From positions 62,001 through 126,000 of the forward strand of contig NZ_CADIJW010000002.1 of the NCBI RefSeq assembly GCF_902859745.1: a stretch of DNA of 64,000 nucleotides, in the 5' to 3' direction. Position 1 is the stretch's first letter. Every line of letters starts with the position of its first letter. Of the stretch, positions 53,154-62,583 are shown one piece after another. The position numbers and the translations under genes were made by a program. A model generated the notes under the pieces. That model worked only from the letters and a program-made list of their open reading frames with translations, searched no databases and was not told the DNA's origin. The stretch comes from Achromobacter dolens. GTDB taxonomy: Bacteria > Pseudomonadota > Gammaproteobacteria > Burkholderiales > Burkholderiaceae_B.

Positions 53154-54047
53154 ATGCGCTCACGCTTGCTCGCTATCGGCCTGGCCCTGGCCTGCGCCGC
53201 CGTCCCCGTCATGGCCGCCGCCCCCGGCAACGAAGCCGAATGGACCCGGGCCGTGCAACGCCGCCTGATCAGCCGCCTGGATTATCCGAAAGAGGCGCAC
53301 CGCCTCAGCGGCCCGATCAGCCTGTCCCTGAAGATCACGGCGCTACGCAACGGCGCCATCTACGACGTCGTGGTGAGCCGGTCCTCCGGCGACGCCGCCG
53401 TCGACCAGACCGCCGTCGCCATGGTGCGGCGCGCCGGCCCGCTGCCCGCTTTTCCGGACGCCATGACCCAGGAAAAGACCGAGCTGATGCTGCCGCTGCG
53501 CTTCCAGCAGGAAGACGACACGGCGCCCGCCACCGACCGGGGTCCGCCCGCCGACATCCCGCCGCGCCGCTACGTCGACGCCGCCACCGGCTTCAGCGTC
53601 ACCGTGCCCTCGCCGCTGCGGGCCGGCCCCGCGCCCACCCGCGGCAGGTACGACGCCCAGATCGAGATCTCCAGCCCCGATGACTTCCCGCCCAGGGCGC
53701 GGGACGCCAGGTACCTGTGCCGGATCGGCTTCCAGGCCACGCAGGCTGGCGCCAAGCCCCCCGCCGCGCCGGCGCCGAGCGCGCAGGTCGCCGCCGCCGA
53801 ACGCCGGCAGCGCCGGTTGGGCGGGTCCATCGAGCTGTACGACCGCTTCACCCTGGACGGCGCGCAGGGCCTGGACTACCTCGCGGCGCCGGGCCCCAGC
53901 CACCCGGACACGCTGCACTACTATGCCGACATCGTATTGCCGCAAGGCCGCGTCCGCATGGCCTGCGCCACCCAACGCGATGCCATGCCCGCCGCGATGA
54001 CGATGTTCCGGCAAGTGCGCGACGGCATCGCCGCCCGGGCCCGCTGA
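53154..54047 (+). CDS. Periplasmic TonB C-terminal-domain protein without membrane anchor
   Basis: The 297-residue protein has a cleavable signal peptide (about 1-22, VPVMAAA) instead of the N-terminal anchor of TonB. Residues about 27-120 form a TonB-C fold: RRLISRLDYPKEA, SLSLKITALRNGAIYDVVVSRSSGDAAVDQTAVAMVRRAGPLPAFP. Then come a Pro/Asp-rich linker (about 122-138) and a second domain (about 139-295) that I do not recognise, beginning RRYVDAATGFSVTVP. With no anchor or ExbB-facing helix it cannot be a normal energy transducer. It lies 16 bp after a LysR gene. A role in binding outer-membrane receptors or peptidoglycan is speculative. Confidence 0.75.
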   Translation: MRSRLLAIGLALACAAVPVMAAAPGNEAEWTRAVQRRLISRLDYPKEAHRLSGPISLSLKITALRNGAIYDVVVSRSSGDAAVDQTAVAMVRRAGPLPAFPDAMTQEKTELMLPLRFQQEDDTAPATDRGPPADIPPRRYVDAATGFSVTVPSPLRAGPAPTRGRYDAQIEISSPDDFPPRARDARYLCRIGFQATQAGAKPPAAPAPSAQVAAAERRQRRLGGSIELYDRFTLDGAQGLDYLAAPGPSHPDTLHYYADIVLPQGRVRMACATQRDAMPAAMTMFRQVRDGIAARAR

Positions 54048-54069
54048 CCCGGGCGGGGGACCTGACGCA

Positions 54070-55050
54070 TCAAGGCGGCGGCAGGTTGCCGGGCACCAGC
54101 CGCTCGGCCATGGTGAAACCGTCGATGTAGTCGCGAAAGTGCTTGAGGAAGGCCGCCTCGGCCGGACTGCGTTGCACGTCCCGGTGCCACAACAGGTGCA
54201 GGTCGACCGAACACACGCCCTCGCCGGGCGGCAGCCGCCACAACCGGCCCTCGGCGAGATCGCGCCGTACGCTGTGCTCGGGCAGGCAACCGATGCCGAA
54301 GCCGGCGACGAGCAAGCGCTTGACTTCGTCATGCTGCGTGGACGTCGCCACCACCCGCCCTGAAAACCCCCGCTGGTCGCGAAAAATCGTCAGCGGCGAC
54401 AGGCTGTCGCCCAGGGCATCGCTGGCGAAAGAGACGAAGTTTTCGCCCATCAGGTCTTCGATGCGCAGGTCCTGACGACCGAACAATGCGTGGTTGCGCC
54501 CGCAGAACAGCGCGTAGCGCTGGTGCAGGAAAACCTTGTTCTCGAGCCGCTTGGGCATCTGCCGGCAAAGCGCGATGCCGGCCGTGCCCACGCGTTGCTG
54601 CATCAGCGTAACGATCTCGCTGCTGGGCAACACATCCATCTGCACCTCGATGCGCGGATAGGCCGCATGGAACGCCGCCCAGAAATCGTCATAGACCTGG
54701 GAGTGAATACGGCTGGCCACCAGCAAGTGGATGCGGCCGGTCGCCTCGACTTCCGTCTGCGAGACGTCGGTCAGCAACTGCGCGACATTGCCATAGATGG
54801 CCTGCGCCGCGCGACACACCTCTTCACCGGCATTGGTGACGGTGAACGCCTGGTTGTGCCGTTCGATCAGGCGCCGGTCCAACTGTTCCTCCAGTCGCTT
54901 GAGCGCCTGGCTGACGGCCGATTGCGTCAGGTGCAGCTTGGCGGCCGCGCCGCTGATGCTGCGCTCCTGCACGATCACCAGGAAGGTCCGCAGCAGGTTC
55001 CAGTCGAGGCGGTCGCCGCTGCGGGCGTCGGCGGGGTGGGCGTTGTTCAT
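54070..55050 (-). CDS. LysR-family transcriptional regulator
   Basis: The 326-residue protein has the HTH at about 15-75 (LLRTFLVIVQERSISGAAAKLHLTQSAVSQALKRLEEQL) and a complete effector domain. It is divergent from the MFS-amidohydrolase operon, separated by 137 bp of A/T-rich DNA that contains ACTTAAGT (55089-55096, perfect palindrome). It is the likely regulator of that operon, with the cognate substrate as the presumed inducer. Confidence 0.92.
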   Translation of the reverse strand: MNNAHPADARSGDRLDWNLLRTFLVIVQERSISGAAAKLHLTQSAVSQALKRLEEQLDRRLIERHNQAFTVTNAGEEVCRAAQAIYGNVAQLLTDVSQTEVEATGRIHLLVASRIHSQVYDDFWAAFHAAYPRIEVQMDVLPSSEIVTLMQQRVGTAGIALCRQMPKRLENKVFLHQRYALFCGRNHALFGRQDLRIEDLMGENFVSFASDALGDSLSPLTIFRDQRGFSGRVVATSTQHDEVKRLLVAGFGIGCLPEHSVRRDLAEGRLWRLPPGEGVCSVDLHLLWHRDVQRSPAEAAFLKHFRDYIDGFTMAERLVPGNLPPP

Positions 55051-55088
55051 CGGCGGCCTTTGCAGGGAATCGGCAAGACATCAATTTA

Positions 55089-55146
55089 ACTTAAGTGAAA
55101 AATTAAAAATCATAAATTGACGTTATATCGAGGCGGGCGCGATAAA
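55089..55146 (+). promoter_or_regulatory. LysR/MFS divergent promoter region
   Basis: ACTTAAGT (55089-55096) is a perfect 8-bp palindrome within AT-rich DNA. Downstream, TTGACG (55117-55122), 18 bp and GATAAA (55141-55146) could be a sigma-70 promoter for the transporter gene. AGAGGAAA before the ATG at 55188 is the ribosome-binding site. Confidence 0.45.
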
Positions 55147-55187
55147 GACGCCTTCGAACAACGACAACACCCACAAGAGGAAACCCC

Positions 55188-56504
55188 ATGACCGCTCCCG
55201 CCCATGCTCCGGCGGCGCGCCAACCTGTCCGCGCCGCGACCGCCGCATTCGTCGGCACCACCATCGAGTGGTACGACTTCTACATCTACGCCACGGCCGC
55301 CGCGCTGGTGTTCGGCAAAGTGTTCTTCCCCACCGCCGATCCGTTCATCAGCACCATGGCGTCGTTTGGCACGTTCGCCGCCGGCTTCCTTGCACGGCCG
55401 CTCGGCGGCGTCCTCTTCGGCCACCTGGGCGACCGTGTCGGCCGCAAGAACGCACTGATGGCGACCCTGGTCATCATGGGGCTGGCCACGGTCGGCATCG
55501 GCCTGCTGCCCAGTTATGCCACCGCCGGCCTCTGGGCGCCCGCCCTGTTGCTGCTGTTGCGCCTGGCACAGGGGCTGGCGGTTGGCGGCGAGTGGGGCGG
55601 CGCTGTATTGATGGCCGGCGAACACGCCTCGCAACGCCGCCGCACGTTCGCCGCCTCGTTCGCGCAATTGGGCAGCCCGGCCGGCCTGATCCTGTCGCTA
55701 CTCGCGTTCCGGCTGCTGACCACGCTGGACGAGGCCGATTTCGTGAGCTGGGGCTGGCGCGTTCCCTTCCTGATCAGCGCGGTCCTGTTGCTGGTCGGCT
55801 ATTTCATCCGCGTCGGCGTCAATGAATCGCCCGATTTCGCGAAAGTGCTAGAGCGCCAGGAACGCGCCGAGATCCCGGCCAAGGAAGTGCTGCGCACCGC
55901 CTGGCGCACCGTGCTGCTGTGCATGGGGGTGTGCACCGTGGCGATCGGCGGCATCTACTTCACCAACACCTTCATGCTGTCGTACACGACCCAGACAATG
56001 GGCCTGAGCCGCACGCTGGTCCTGGACTGCCTGTTCGTGGTCGCCATCATCCAGTTCTTCGTGCAGCCGGTGGCGGCCTGGCTGGCCGACGCCGTTGGCC
56101 CCACCCGGGTCCTCATTACGGCGGCCTTCTTCTCGGTGTTGGCGCCCTATCCCATGTTCATGCTCGTGTCGCAAGGCACGCCCTACAGCATCGTCGGCGG
56201 CATCGCCATCGTGCTGGTCTTCATGGCCGCGATCTATTCCGCCATGGCCGGCTACATCAGCTCGGCGTTCCCCACCCACGTGCGTTATTCCGGCATCTCG
56301 CTGTCGTACCAGTTGTGCGGCGCGGTGGCGGGCGGCATGACGCCGCTGGTCGGCACCTGGCTGACCTACCACTACCCCGGCCAATGGCTGCCGCTGGCGA
56401 TCTTCTATTCGACGCTGTCGGCGATCACGCTCGTGTCGATCTGGGCCCTGGCCGGCCACAAGCGCCGCCTGGCGCTGGAAGTCACCCCCGCTGCCGCGGC
56501 CTGA
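55188..56504 (+). CDS. MFS transporter, metabolite:H+ symporter family
   Basis: The 438-residue inner-membrane protein has 12 predicted helices. The MHS-family signatures are ATAAFVGTTIEWYDFYIYATAAALVFG at the N-terminus, GRPLGG-like LARPLGGVLFGHLGDRVGRKNALMATL (MFS motif A in loop 2-3), and GLAVGGEWGGAVLMAGEHA. These are shared with shikimate, alpha-ketoglutarate and proline/betaine importers. The substrate is probably an organic acid or amino-acid derivative. It is followed after 33 bp by an M20 amidohydrolase that likely acts on the imported compound, and is preceded by a divergent LysR gene. Confidence 0.93.
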   Translation: MTAPAHAPAARQPVRAATAAFVGTTIEWYDFYIYATAAALVFGKVFFPTADPFISTMASFGTFAAGFLARPLGGVLFGHLGDRVGRKNALMATLVIMGLATVGIGLLPSYATAGLWAPALLLLLRLAQGLAVGGEWGGAVLMAGEHASQRRRTFAASFAQLGSPAGLILSLLAFRLLTTLDEADFVSWGWRVPFLISAVLLLVGYFIRVGVNESPDFAKVLERQERAEIPAKEVLRTAWRTVLLCMGVCTVAIGGIYFTNTFMLSYTTQTMGLSRTLVLDCLFVVAIIQFFVQPVAAWLADAVGPTRVLITAAFFSVLAPYPMFMLVSQGTPYSIVGGIAIVLVFMAAIYSAMAGYISSAFPTHVRYSGISLSYQLCGAVAGGMTPLVGTWLTYHYPGQWLPLAIFYSTLSAITLVSIWALAGHKRRLALEVTPAAAA

Positions 56505-56537
56505 GCCGCCCCGCTTCTCCTTCTTTCAGGAAACCCG

Positions 56538-57854
56538 ATGACACAGACCACCTCCCCGCCCGCGCTCACCGAAGCGCAGACCCGCCGGATCCTGCAAGCC
56601 GTTGACGCGCATTTCGACGCCCAACTGGCCTTCACCCAGGATCTGGTGCGCTTCCCCTCGCTGCGCGAACAGGAGCATACGGCGCAAGACTTTCTCTACG
56701 AGGCGATGCGCGCGCGCGGCTTCGCGATGGACCGCTGGAAAATCGACGTCAAGGACATCGAGTCCCACCCCGGCTTCGGCCCGGTGACCGTCTCGTATGA
56801 AAACGCCTTCAACGTGGTCGGCACTTATCGTCCCTCGCGGCAACAGGGCCGCTCGCTCATCCTGAACGGACATATCGACGTGGTGCCCACCGGCCCCGTG
56901 GATATGTGGTCCCGCTCACCGTGGGACCCCGCGATCATCGACGGCTGGATGTACGGACGTGGCGCTGCCGACATGAAGGCGGGCCTGGCCGCCAACCTGT
57001 ATGCCTACGACGCCGTGCGCGCCGCCGGCTATGAACCCGCCGCCCCGATCTATTTCCAGTCGGTGGTCGAAGAGGAATGCACCGGCAACGGCGCCCTGTC
57101 CGCCCTGCTGCGCGGCTACCAGGCCGACGCCGTGATCATTCCGGAGCCGGAAGAGAACATGCTGGTGCGCGCCAACGTCGGCGTGCTGTGGTTCAAGGTC
57201 CGCGTGCAGGGCCATCCCACCCATACCCGCGAGATGGCCAACGGCTTCAACGCCATCGACGCCGCCTACGCCGCCATCGAGGCGTTGCGCGGGATCGAAG
57301 CCAAATGGAACGCGGAGCACCACTGCCATCGCCATTTCGAACATCTCGACCATCCGATCAATTTCAACATCGGCAAGATCGAGGGCGGCGACTGGCCGTC
57401 GACGGTACCGCCCTGGTGTGAATTCGACGTGCGCGCGGCAATCTATCCGGGCACCACCGCGGATGAGGCCCGCGCGCAGATCGACGCCTGCCTGCGCGAC
57501 GCCGTCGCCGACCCGCGGCTTGGCGGCACGCCGCCCCAGGTCGCCTACACCGGCTTCTATGCCGAAGGCTACGTGCTCGAAGAAGGCAGCGATGCCGAAA
57601 ACACGCTGCGCGATTGCCACCAGCAGGCCTTCAAGAGCGAGCTCGAAAGCTTCACGACCCCGGGCTATCTCGATGCCCGTGTCTTCGTGATCTATGGCGA
57701 CATGCCGACGCTGGTCTATGGTCCAAAGTCGCTCGACATCCATGGCTTTGATGAACGTGTCCACATCGAGTCGCTGCGGCTGATCACCAAGACCATTGCG
57801 CTTTTCATTGCCCAATGGTGTGGCGTCAGCGAAACGAACGACCAGGCGGACTGA
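56538..57854 (+). CDS. M20-family deacylase (ArgE/DapE-like)
   Basis: The 438-residue zinc enzyme has all M20 ligands: His in LILNGHIDVVPTG, the bridging Asp in YGRGAADMKAG, catalytic Glu in VVEEECTGNGA, Glu in IIPEPEENM, and the final His in SLDIHGFDERVH. The lid contains the conserved HPTHTREM histidine. Relatives hydrolyse N-acyl amino acids or N-formyl/carbamoyl compounds. The neighbours point to a catabolic deacylase whose N-acyl substrate is imported by the MFS protein, rather than a biosynthetic ArgE or DapE. It is the last gene of the operon and converges on comEC with a 17-bp gap. Confidence 0.92.
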   Translation: MTQTTSPPALTEAQTRRILQAVDAHFDAQLAFTQDLVRFPSLREQEHTAQDFLYEAMRARGFAMDRWKIDVKDIESHPGFGPVTVSYENAFNVVGTYRPSRQQGRSLILNGHIDVVPTGPVDMWSRSPWDPAIIDGWMYGRGAADMKAGLAANLYAYDAVRAAGYEPAAPIYFQSVVEEECTGNGALSALLRGYQADAVIIPEPEENMLVRANVGVLWFKVRVQGHPTHTREMANGFNAIDAAYAAIEALRGIEAKWNAEHHCHRHFEHLDHPINFNIGKIEGGDWPSTVPPWCEFDVRAAIYPGTTADEARAQIDACLRDAVADPRLGGTPPQVAYTGFYAEGYVLEEGSDAENTLRDCHQQAFKSELESFTTPGYLDARVFVIYGDMPTLVYGPKSLDIHGFDERVHIESLRLITKTIALFIAQWCGVSETNDQAD

Positions 57855-57871
57855 ACCCGGCGCGGGCCGGC

Positions 57872-60349
57872 TCAGCGCCCATGCCAGTAGCGCCGGTGCC
57901 GCTCGCGTTGCGCCCACACCGCCAGCCCATCGGCGCGCGACTCGGCCGTCACCGCCCCATCGCGGTCACTGCGCCAGAACGCCGCGCCCGCGCGGAGCCA
58001 GCGCCGTTCCACCGCCGGGGCCGGGTGGCCGAAACGGTTCAGGTAGCCGCACTGGGCAATCGCGTGGCCGGCATGCGCGGCGGCCACCAGCTCCCGCCCG
58101 GATGACCATGCCGACCCGTGATGCGGCGCCAGCACGATATCGGTCGGCGGCAGGCCGAGCGCGGCCAGCTCGCGCTCCTGCGCCACGCCGATGTCGCCGG
58201 TCAGCAGCAGCGAATGGGCGCGGCCCGCGACGCGCAACACGCAACTGTTGGCGTTGCGATCGGCCCCGAGCGCGGCCGCTGCCGCCGCGGGATGCAGGAA
58301 GGTGAAGGTCACGCCGTCAACACGCCAACTGTCGCCGCGCTCGCAGCGCAGCATCCGGGCCGGAGAAACGTAGGAGGCGCCCCGGTCCGGTGCGCGATTC
58401 GAAGATTCGCCGGCCGGCAAACTGCCCCGGGACGATGTCGCCGCCGTCGATGCCCCACGCTGCCCGGACCATAGCCTGGCATCACGCCGCAGCCACGCCG
58501 CCACATCGAACGACGCATAGCTGCGCGCCACCGGCACCGCCGCCAGCACCGAGCGCGTGCCGCCCACGTGATCCAGGTCCGCGTGCGACAGCACCAGCAC
58601 GTCCAGCTTGCCGATGCCGCGCGCCTGCAACTGCGGCGCGATCACCCGTTCGCCCGCGTCGCCGCCGCCGAAATGGCGCGGACCGGCATCGAACAACAGG
58701 GCCTGGGTCGCGGTCTCCACCAGGATCGCGCTGCCCTGGCCGATGTCCATCGCGCTCATGCGCCAGTAGCCCGGCTCGGGCCTTTCGGGCCGCCAGCACA
58801 ACAGCGGCAGCATGCACAGCCAGCCCAGGCGCCGCGCCGGCCAGCCCTGTGCCTGCAGGGCCCACGCCATCCCAGCCAGCGCCCACAGCAGCCAGGGCCA
58901 CGGCGCCGCCGCCACCGTGAAGCTGGCCCAGTCCGCGTTGCCCACCCACGCGACCACCGTCATCGCCAGGTCGAACACCCACGCCCCCGCCTGCCCCGCC
59001 ACCGCGGCCACGCCGGCCGTGGCCGGCGCCACAGAGAACATGGCGCACAGCAGCGCCAGCGGCGTGACCAGGAACGTCACCGCCGGAATCGCCACCGCAT
59101 TGGCCAGCGGCGACCCGAGCGAGACCTGATGCACCAGGAACGCCAGCAGCGGCGTCAGTCCCAGCGTCACGGTCAACTGCAGCCGCGTCGCCTGCGCCAG
59201 CGCCGCGGCCCAGCGCTGGCGCCACCCGGCATCGGCGTCGCGCGGCGCCTGCGCCACGCGCAGCAGGATCGCCACCGCGCCGAACGACAACCAGAAACCC
59301 GCCGTTATCGGCGCCCATGGATCCAGCATCACCACAGCCGCCGCCGCGAACGCCAGCACCCGCCCCGCCGATATCCGCAGGCGCGACCAGCCCGCCGCCA
59401 ACACCACCAGCAGCATGAAGAACGTGCGCCGCGACGGCACGCCCCAGCCCGCCAGCAGGCAATACGCCAGCCCCACGGCCATCGCCGCGGCGCCGCCGGC
59501 GATACGCGCCGGCACCCGCTCGGCCAGGCCGATGCCGCGCCAGCGCGCGCGCCGCCACATCGCCGCCAACGACCAGGCCGCCAGGCCCGCGATCGAGGTC
59601 ACATGCATGCCGCTGATGGACACCAGATGCGTGATGCCGCTGCGATTGAAGACGCGCCAGTCGTCCCGCGCCACGCCGGCCTGGTCGCCGATCGCCAGCG
59701 CGATCAGCACCGGCGCGTAGCGATGGCCGCCGAGCGCCCGCCGCATGCCTGCGCGCACGCGATACCTGGCACGCTCGATGGCGATGCCGGCAGACGCCCA
59801 GGGCTGGTCTTCCAGCAATCGCGGCTGGCCCCGCACCGTGCCGGTGGCGCGCAGGCCACGCGCGAACAGGCGCGCCTCGCCATCCGGCGCATCGGGATTG
59901 AGCGGCGCATGGGGACGGCGCAGCACCAGGGCCATGCGCCACACCTGCCCCGGCGCCACCGGCGGCAATTCCGGCTGCGCGCCGGGCGGCGCCAACCACG
60001 ACACCAGGATGCGCCGCGGAATGCCCGAACGCGCCGGCCCGACCTGCTCGCCCACGAACCGCACGCCGCCCGCGTCATCGTCGGGCAGCTCGGCCACGCG
60101 CAACGCCAGCCGCGCGACGGCATCCTGGTGCGCGTCGGCCAGCGCGTCATCCAGGCGCCATTGCGCCCGCAGCGCGGCATTGACCGCGCCCACCAGCAAC
60201 CCCGCGATCAGGCAGGCCAGCATCCCCGCCAGCCAGCCCTGCCAGCGCCGGGCAGCCACAGGCAACACGGCGCAGGCCACGCCGGCGGTCAGGTAGAACC
60301 CCGCCCCCGGCAGCGCCGCGAGTGTCTGCACCGCCCCCGCGCCCGCCAC
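57872..60349 (-). CDS. comEC: DNA internalisation competence protein ComEC/Rec2
   Basis: The 825-residue membrane protein carries transforming DNA across the inner membrane. It has an N-terminal DUF4131 region (about 20-190), the Competence domain with many helices (about 215-500, LVSISGMHVTSIAGLAAW), and a C-terminal metallo-beta-lactamase-like domain (about 540-820) with DIGQGSAILVET, LSHADLDHVGG and APHHGSAWSSG, which keeps the metal-site residues. Start: the first ATG/GTG/TTG in frame is GTG at 60349, but the hydrophobic N-helix continues upstream (frame open to about 60410) without a standard start, and AAGGGG lies at 60370-60375, so a rare start is possible. It is 136 bp downstream of trpA. 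Confidence 0.93.
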   Translation of the reverse strand: MAGAGAVQTLAALPGAGFYLTAGVACAVLPVAARRWQGWLAGMLACLIAGLLVGAVNAALRAQWRLDDALADAHQDAVARLALRVAELPDDDAGGVRFVGEQVGPARSGIPRRILVSWLAPPGAQPELPPVAPGQVWRMALVLRRPHAPLNPDAPDGEARLFARGLRATGTVRGQPRLLEDQPWASAGIAIERARYRVRAGMRRALGGHRYAPVLIALAIGDQAGVARDDWRVFNRSGITHLVSISGMHVTSIAGLAAWSLAAMWRRARWRGIGLAERVPARIAGGAAAMAVGLAYCLLAGWGVPSRRTFFMLLVVLAAGWSRLRISAGRVLAFAAAAVVMLDPWAPITAGFWLSFGAVAILLRVAQAPRDADAGWRQRWAAALAQATRLQLTVTLGLTPLLAFLVHQVSLGSPLANAVAIPAVTFLVTPLALLCAMFSVAPATAGVAAVAGQAGAWVFDLAMTVVAWVGNADWASFTVAAAPWPWLLWALAGMAWALQAQGWPARRLGWLCMLPLLCWRPERPEPGYWRMSAMDIGQGSAILVETATQALLFDAGPRHFGGGDAGERVIAPQLQARGIGKLDVLVLSHADLDHVGGTRSVLAAVPVARSYASFDVAAWLRRDARLWSGQRGASTAATSSRGSLPAGESSNRAPDRGASYVSPARMLRCERGDSWRVDGVTFTFLHPAAAAAALGADRNANSCVLRVAGRAHSLLLTGDIGVAQERELAALGLPPTDIVLAPHHGSAWSSGRELVAAAHAGHAIAQCGYLNRFGHPAPAVERRWLRAGAAFWRSDRDGAVTAESRADGLAVWAQRERHRRYWHGR

Positions 60350-60485
60350 GATGGCCAGGCAGAATATGCGCCCCTTGATATCCGTCTCCCGGGAAACGGA
60401 TCAGCGTAGGGCGACAGGCGCTCAGGCGGTCGGTGTATGAAGGGATTTGCCCACCTCGGGAAACCGTCGGTGTCCCATCCAGCCA

Positions 60486-61274
60486 TCACTCCCCTCTTGC
60501 CGCCGCCCCTAACCCGCGCACTTCGGCCAGCGCCGCCCCCACCCCGCCCGCCGCCAGCACCTCGACCAGCCGGGTCCCCACCGCCACCAGATCCGCATGG
60601 CGCCCGACCGCCTTCATTTGTTCGGCGGTGCGCACGCCGAAGCCCGCGGCAATCGGCAGGGAGGTCTTCGCCCGGATGCGTTCCAGCGCAGCGGCGATCA
60701 CGGCGTGCGACGGCAGCGCCGCGCCCGTCGTGCCCGCCAGCATCACGTGGTACACGAAGCCGCTGGCGCCTTCCAGCACTTTCTCCAGGCGCGCTTCGGT
60801 CGTCGTCGGCGCGGTCATCTTGATGAGCGCAATGCCGTGGCGCCGCGCCAACCGCTCGATGCCGGCGGCGTGCTCGGGCGACAGGTCCACCACGATCAGC
60901 CCGTCGACGCCGGCCCAGGCCGCATCGGCCATGAAGCTGGCCGCCTCATAGCGCAGCAGCGGGTTCAGATAGCCCATCAGCACGACAGGCGTGCGCTCGT
61001 CCTCTTCGCGGAAGGCGGCGACCAGGTCGAGCGTGCGGCGCAGGGTCTGCCCCGCCTTCAGCGCGCGCGCATTGGCCTGTTGCAGCACGGGCCCGTCGGC
61101 GATCGGGTCGCTGAACGGCATGCCCAGTTCGATCACGTCTGCCCCGGCGGCGGGCAGGCCTTTCAGCAAGGCCAGGCAGTCATCGTAGGACGGATCGCCC
61201 GCCGTGAAATAAGCGGCCAGGCCCGGCCGGCCGGCGGCGCGCAACGCCGCCAGGGTCTGTTCGATACGGCTCAT
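60486..61274 (-). CDS. trpA: Tryptophan synthase alpha subunit
   Basis: The 262-residue TIM barrel cleaves indole-3-glycerol phosphate to indole, which is channelled to TrpB. The catalytic Glu is in [18 protein letters not shown], the catalytic Asp is in the same segment, and the phosphate loop is FGVRTAEQM with the GTRLVE end. The ATG at 61274 overlaps the trpB stop (ATGA). The length is normal. The neighbour on the far side is comEC rather than the accD usual in Burkholderiales. Confidence 0.95.
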   Translation of the reverse strand: MSRIEQTLAALRAAGRPGLAAYFTAGDPSYDDCLALLKGLPAAGADVIELGMPFSDPIADGPVLQQANARALKAGQTLRRTLDLVAAFREEDERTPVVLMGYLNPLLRYEAASFMADAAWAGVDGLIVVDLSPEHAAGIERLARRHGIALIKMTAPTTTEARLEKVLEGASGFVYHVMLAGTTGAALPSHAVIAAALERIRAKTSLPIAAGFGVRTAEQMKAVGRHADLVAVGTRLVEVLAAGGVGAALAEVRGLGAAARGE

Positions 61275-62479
61275 GCGGCCTCTCCGGTGAATTGCAGGAC
61301 CGAATTCAGGTCCTTGTCTCCGCGTCCGCTCAGGCAGACCACCAGCGCCTGGTCGCGCTCCATGAGCGGGGCGAGTTTCCTGGCATAGGCCAAGGCATGG
61401 GCGCTTTCCAGCGCGGGGATGATGCCCTGCCGCCGCGTCAGCCACAGAAAGGCGTCGACCGCCTCGGTATCGGTGACCGATTCGTAGACGACCCGCCCGG
61501 TATCGTGCAGCAGGGCATGCTCCGGGCCGACGCCGGGGTAATCGAGACCGGCCGAAATCGAATGCGCGTTCTGGATCTGGCCGTCCGCGTCCTGCAGGAA
61601 GTAGCTGCGGCAGCCATGCAGGACGCCGGGGGAGCCTTCGCCGATGCTGGCGGCGTGCTCGGCGGTGTGCGTGCCGCGTCCGCCCGCCTCGATGCCGAAC
61701 AGCCGCACGCCGGCATCGTTCAGGAAGGGATGGAAGAAGCCGATGGCGTTGGAGCCGCCGCCCACGCAGGCGACCATCGCGTCCGGCAGCCGCCCGGTCT
61801 TCGCGAGAATCTGCGCCCGCGTCTCCTCGCCGATGACTTTCTGCAACTCCCGCACCAGCCAGGGATAGGGATGCGGCCCCGCGCCCGTCCCCAGCAGGTA
61901 GTAGGTGTCGTCCGGATGCGCGATCCAGTCGCGGATGGCGGCGTTCATTGCGTCCTTCAGCGTGGCGCTGCCGTCCGGCACGGGCCGGACCTGCGCGCCC
62001 AGCATCTCCATGCGCGCCACATTGGAGGACTGCCGCGCCACGTCGACCTCGCCCATGTAGACCACGCATTCCAGGCCGAACAAGGCGCACACCGTGGCGG
62101 TGGCCACTCCGTGCTGCCCCGCGCCGGTCTCGGCGATGATGCGGCGCTTGCCCATGCGCCGGGCGAGCAGCGCCTGGCCCAGGCAATTGTTGATCTTGTG
62201 GGCGCCGGTGTGGTTCAGGTCCTCGCGCTTGAGGAAGACGCGCGCGCCGCCCAGTTCCTCGCTGATCGCCTCGGCATGCAGCAGCGGACTCGGGCGTCCG
62301 ACGTAGTCGGCCAGCATGGCGCGGTACTCGGTCCAGAACGCAGGGTCCTCGCGAACCGCGCGGAAGGTGTGTTCCAGCGCATCGAGCGCCGGGGCCAGCG
62401 TCTCGGGCATGTAGCGGCCGCCATAACGGCCGAACTGCCCGGCGGCATCGGGATATTCAGGATGTGGGATAAAAGACAT
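61271..62479 (-). CDS. trpB: Tryptophan synthase beta subunit
   Basis: The 402-residue PLP enzyme joins indole and serine. The PLP lysine is in [19 protein letters not shown], the phosphate-binding glycine loop is VGGGSNAIG, and the COMM-domain region and [13 protein letters not shown] loop are intact. It is first in the trpBA operon and divergent from a LysR gene, with two clear dyads in between. trpF, usually just upstream of trpB in this order of bacteria, is absent. Confidence 0.96.
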   Translation of the reverse strand: MSFIPHPEYPDAAGQFGRYGGRYMPETLAPALDALEHTFRAVREDPAFWTEYRAMLADYVGRPSPLLHAEAISEELGGARVFLKREDLNHTGAHKINNCLGQALLARRMGKRRIIAETGAGQHGVATATVCALFGLECVVYMGEVDVARQSSNVARMEMLGAQVRPVPDGSATLKDAMNAAIRDWIAHPDDTYYLLGTGAGPHPYPWLVRELQKVIGEETRAQILAKTGRLPDAMVACVGGGSNAIGFFHPFLNDAGVRLFGIEAGGRGTHTAEHAASIGEGSPGVLHGCRSYFLQDADGQIQNAHSISAGLDYPGVGPEHALLHDTGRVVYESVTDTEAVDAFLWLTRRQGIIPALESAHALAYARKLAPLMERDQALVVCLSGRGDKDLNSVLQFTGEAA

Positions 62480-62512
62480 GATTTCAGGCCTTCGGGAACA
62501 TGTCCGCCATGG

Positions 62513-62535
62513 TATCTAGGTGAAATGCCTAGATA
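62513..62535. promoter_or_regulatory. Perfect dyad, LysR-type site near trpB
   Basis: TATCTAGG-N7-CCTAGATA is an exact 8-bp-arm inverted repeat. It is 34 bp before the trpB start, close to the expected -35/-10 region, so it resembles a LysR activation site. Confidence 0.75.
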
Positions 62536-62555
62536 AATCATAGATTTCTTGCTCA

Positions 62556-62580
62556 TTGATATCAGATTTTCTAATATCAA
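62556..62580. promoter_or_regulatory. Perfect dyad, LysR-type recognition site
   Basis: TTGATAT-N11-ATATCAA is an exact 7-bp-arm dyad. Its centre is about 44 bp from that of the first dyad, roughly four DNA turns, so both face the same side. It lies directly before the regulator ATG (62584), as expected for autoregulation. Confidence 0.75.
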
Positions 62581-62583
62581 AAC

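Noticed and set aside
56538-57854. ArgE or DapE biosynthetic enzyme
   Set aside because: The position after an MFS importer and a divergent LysR gene points to a catabolic M20 deacylase; the M20 motifs alone do not separate these functions.
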